A DNA stretch of 64,000 nt from Prolixibacteraceae bacterium (GTDB lineage: Bacteria; Bacteroidota; Bacteroidia; Bacteroidales; Prolixibacteraceae). This document shows positions 62,807-64,000 of the stretch, piece by piece. Within the stretch, counting starts at the first letter, position 1; each line of letters begins with the position of its first letter. The position numbers were made by a program, and so were the translations under genes. The notes beneath the pieces were generated by a model. The model saw only the letters and a list, made by a program, of their open reading frames with translations. It was not told the DNA's origin and searched no databases. The stretch is taken from assembly GCA_003506435.1 (NCBI GenBank), contig DOAQ01000030.1:20111-84110 (forward strand), given 5' to 3'.

Positions 62807-63886
62807 TTGAAAAGAACCCAAAAAATAACGATTCAGGATATTGCCAGACATGCAAATGTGTCACCTGGGACAGTAGATCGTGTTATCCATGACCGGGGAA
62901 AAGTTTCGCCTGAAAATGAGCAAAAAATAAAAGACGCAATAGAAAAATTAAACTACAATCCCAATCTTCTTGCCCGGACGCTGGCATTGGGAAAACATTT
63001 TACCGTTTGTGTCTTTTTCCCCAAGTCGATAAATTCACAGGATTACTGGTCTTTACCGGAACAAGGCGTACAGCAGGCTGCTACAGGTTACAAAGATTTC
63101 GGCTTTTCTGTTGAGTCATTTTTTTATAGCCTGTTTGATGAATCGTCATTTGAAGAACAAGCCAGGAAGATATTGCAAATAAATCCTGACGGAGTGGTTT
63201 TTGCCCCCCTTTTTGAAAAAGAGAGCCTGATGTTTATAAAAGAATTGAATGAACGAAATATTCCATACGCTTTTATCGACGCTAATATTCCGGATCAAAA
63301 TAATATTACGTATATAGGACCGGATACAAAAAGAAGCGGATATATGTCGGGCAAATTACTCCATTCTCTTGTCGGGGTCGATGATGATATTTTAGTTCTT
63401 AATATTGTAAAAGGGATGGAAAATTCCACAAATCTGACTCGTATTGAGCAAGGTTTTATGGATTATTATGCAGAAAAGTGCGCTGAAAGAAAACCCAAAA
63501 TATCTTCATTGATCATTCATTCTACAGAGGAGGATATTGTATTTCGCGAAATAACAAAGTTCTATATAAAGAATCCGAATATAAAAGGCGTTTTTGTAAC
63601 GAATTCAAGAGCACATTTAATCGCCCGGTATCACCTGTATCATGATTTGAACATCCGTGTTATAGGATTTGACCTTGTAAAGGAAAATATTGAATATTTG
63701 AATAATGGAAGGATTGATTGTTTAATATCTCAGAGTCCGGTTCAGCAAGGGATCAAATGCGTAAAAACCATGTTCGACTTGTTTATTTATAATTCTAAAC
63801 CTCAAAAGATACAATCGGTGCCCTTGGACATTATCATCAAGGAAAACATAGATTTTTACATGACCTTTCAACTGGAAACCAATTAA
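62807..63886 (+). CDS. LacI-family transcriptional regulator, TTG start
   Basis: DNA-binding regulator of 359 residues. The start is TTG at 62807: the only nearby ATG (62790) runs into a stop at once, while the TTG gives the expected KITIQDIARHANVSPGTVDR helix-turn-helix directly at the N-terminus. The hinge region NYNPNLLARTLALGK and a periplasmic-binding-protein-like effector domain follow (FTVCVFFPKSINSQDYWSLP, INPDGVVFAPLFEKES, GVFVTNSRAHLIARYH). It is divergent from the aminotransferase operon and should bind the two palindromes between them. The effector is probably a sugar or cyclitol handled by that operon. Confidence 0.92.
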   Translation: MKRTQKITIQDIARHANVSPGTVDRVIHDRGKVSPENEQKIKDAIEKLNYNPNLLARTLALGKHFTVCVFFPKSINSQDYWSLPEQGVQQAATGYKDFGFSVESFFYSLFDESSFEEQARKILQINPDGVVFAPLFEKESLMFIKELNERNIPYAFIDANIPDQNNITYIGPDTKRSGYMSGKLLHSLVGVDDDILVLNIVKGMENSTNLTRIEQGFMDYYAEKCAERKPKISSLIIHSTEEDIVFREITKFYIKNPNIKGVFVTNSRAHLIARYHLYHDLNIRVIGFDLVKENIEYLNNGRIDCLISQSPVQQGIKCVKTMFDLFIYNSKPQKIQSVPLDIIIKENIDFYMTFQLETN

Positions 63887-64000
63887 TTAGAAAAAATGGT
63901 AAAACGTTTTTCTTAAGTATCTACTATCAGATTCTGTAATTGTTAGCTTCCGGACTTTTTATTCAGCCCCGGAATATTATACCAAATGAATATATAATAA
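63887..64000. other. Window end, non-coding
   Basis: AT-rich sequence after the LacI stop. I see no gene or strong terminator in these 114 bases. Confidence 0.5.

Overview
The window reads as a chromosome segment of a polysaccharide-degrading Bacteroidota bacterium. The marks are three ECF-sigma/FecR/SusC modules, SusD lipoproteins, short lipobox signal peptides, TAnnTTTG-type -7 promoter boxes and A-rich rather than GGAGG leaders. An anaerobic or facultative member of the Marinilabiliales/Prolixibacteraceae kind is a reasonable guess, but no rRNA or other marker is present to prove it.

Bases 1-19,629 (minus strand) hold two regulatory/uptake modules in series. The complete one starts at 19,629 and runs leftwards: ECF sigma, FecR anti-sigma, SusC, SusD, two surface glycan-binding lipoproteins, a GH105 unsaturated-uronyl hydrolase, a BNR-4 beta-propeller protein with a possible polysaccharide lyase active site, and a phosphodiester glycosidase lipoprotein. 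This gene set fits a uronic-acid polysaccharide cut by a lyase. A second sigma/FecR/SusC set (5,215 to 1) follows and leaves the window inside susC.

Bases 19,924-27,468 (plus strand) form a LacI-led catabolic operon: LacI regulator, GH172, an uncharacterised lipoprotein, a FucP-type sugar symporter and a GH116 glycosidase, closed by a strong terminator.

Bases 27,803-52,558 (plus strand) are a second complete polysaccharide utilisation locus: ECF sigma, FecR, SusC, SusD, then two SGNH esterase-like proteins, a GH5-like enzyme, a WbsX/GH99-like enzyme, a GH28-like beta-helix enzyme, a LamG-like lipoprotein, a PQQ-type beta-propeller protein, a GH2 beta-mannosidase-like enzyme, a secreted FAD oxidoreductase and a GH106 alpha-L-rhamnosidase. 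The likely substrate is a branched, acylated, rhamnose-containing plant or algal glycan. Gene boundaries here carry short direct duplications that suggest cassette-like assembly.

Bases 53,003-64,000 are a different neighbourhood: an HU-like/DUF4469-type protein followed by a five-unit 23-bp dyad repeat array; a Tat-exported Gfo/Idh/MocA protein; an etfB-etfA-acyl-CoA dehydrogenase operon with a recognisable promoter and terminator; and a class III aminotransferase plus Gfo/Idh/MocA operon diverging from a LacI regulator, with two matching 18-bp palindromes between them. No rRNA, tRNA, CRISPR array, transposase or phage gene was seen. The best candidates for something new are the repeat array behind the HU-like gene, the BNR-4/GH105/phosphodiester glycosidase set, and the LacI-aminotransferase-oxidoreductase unit with its operators.
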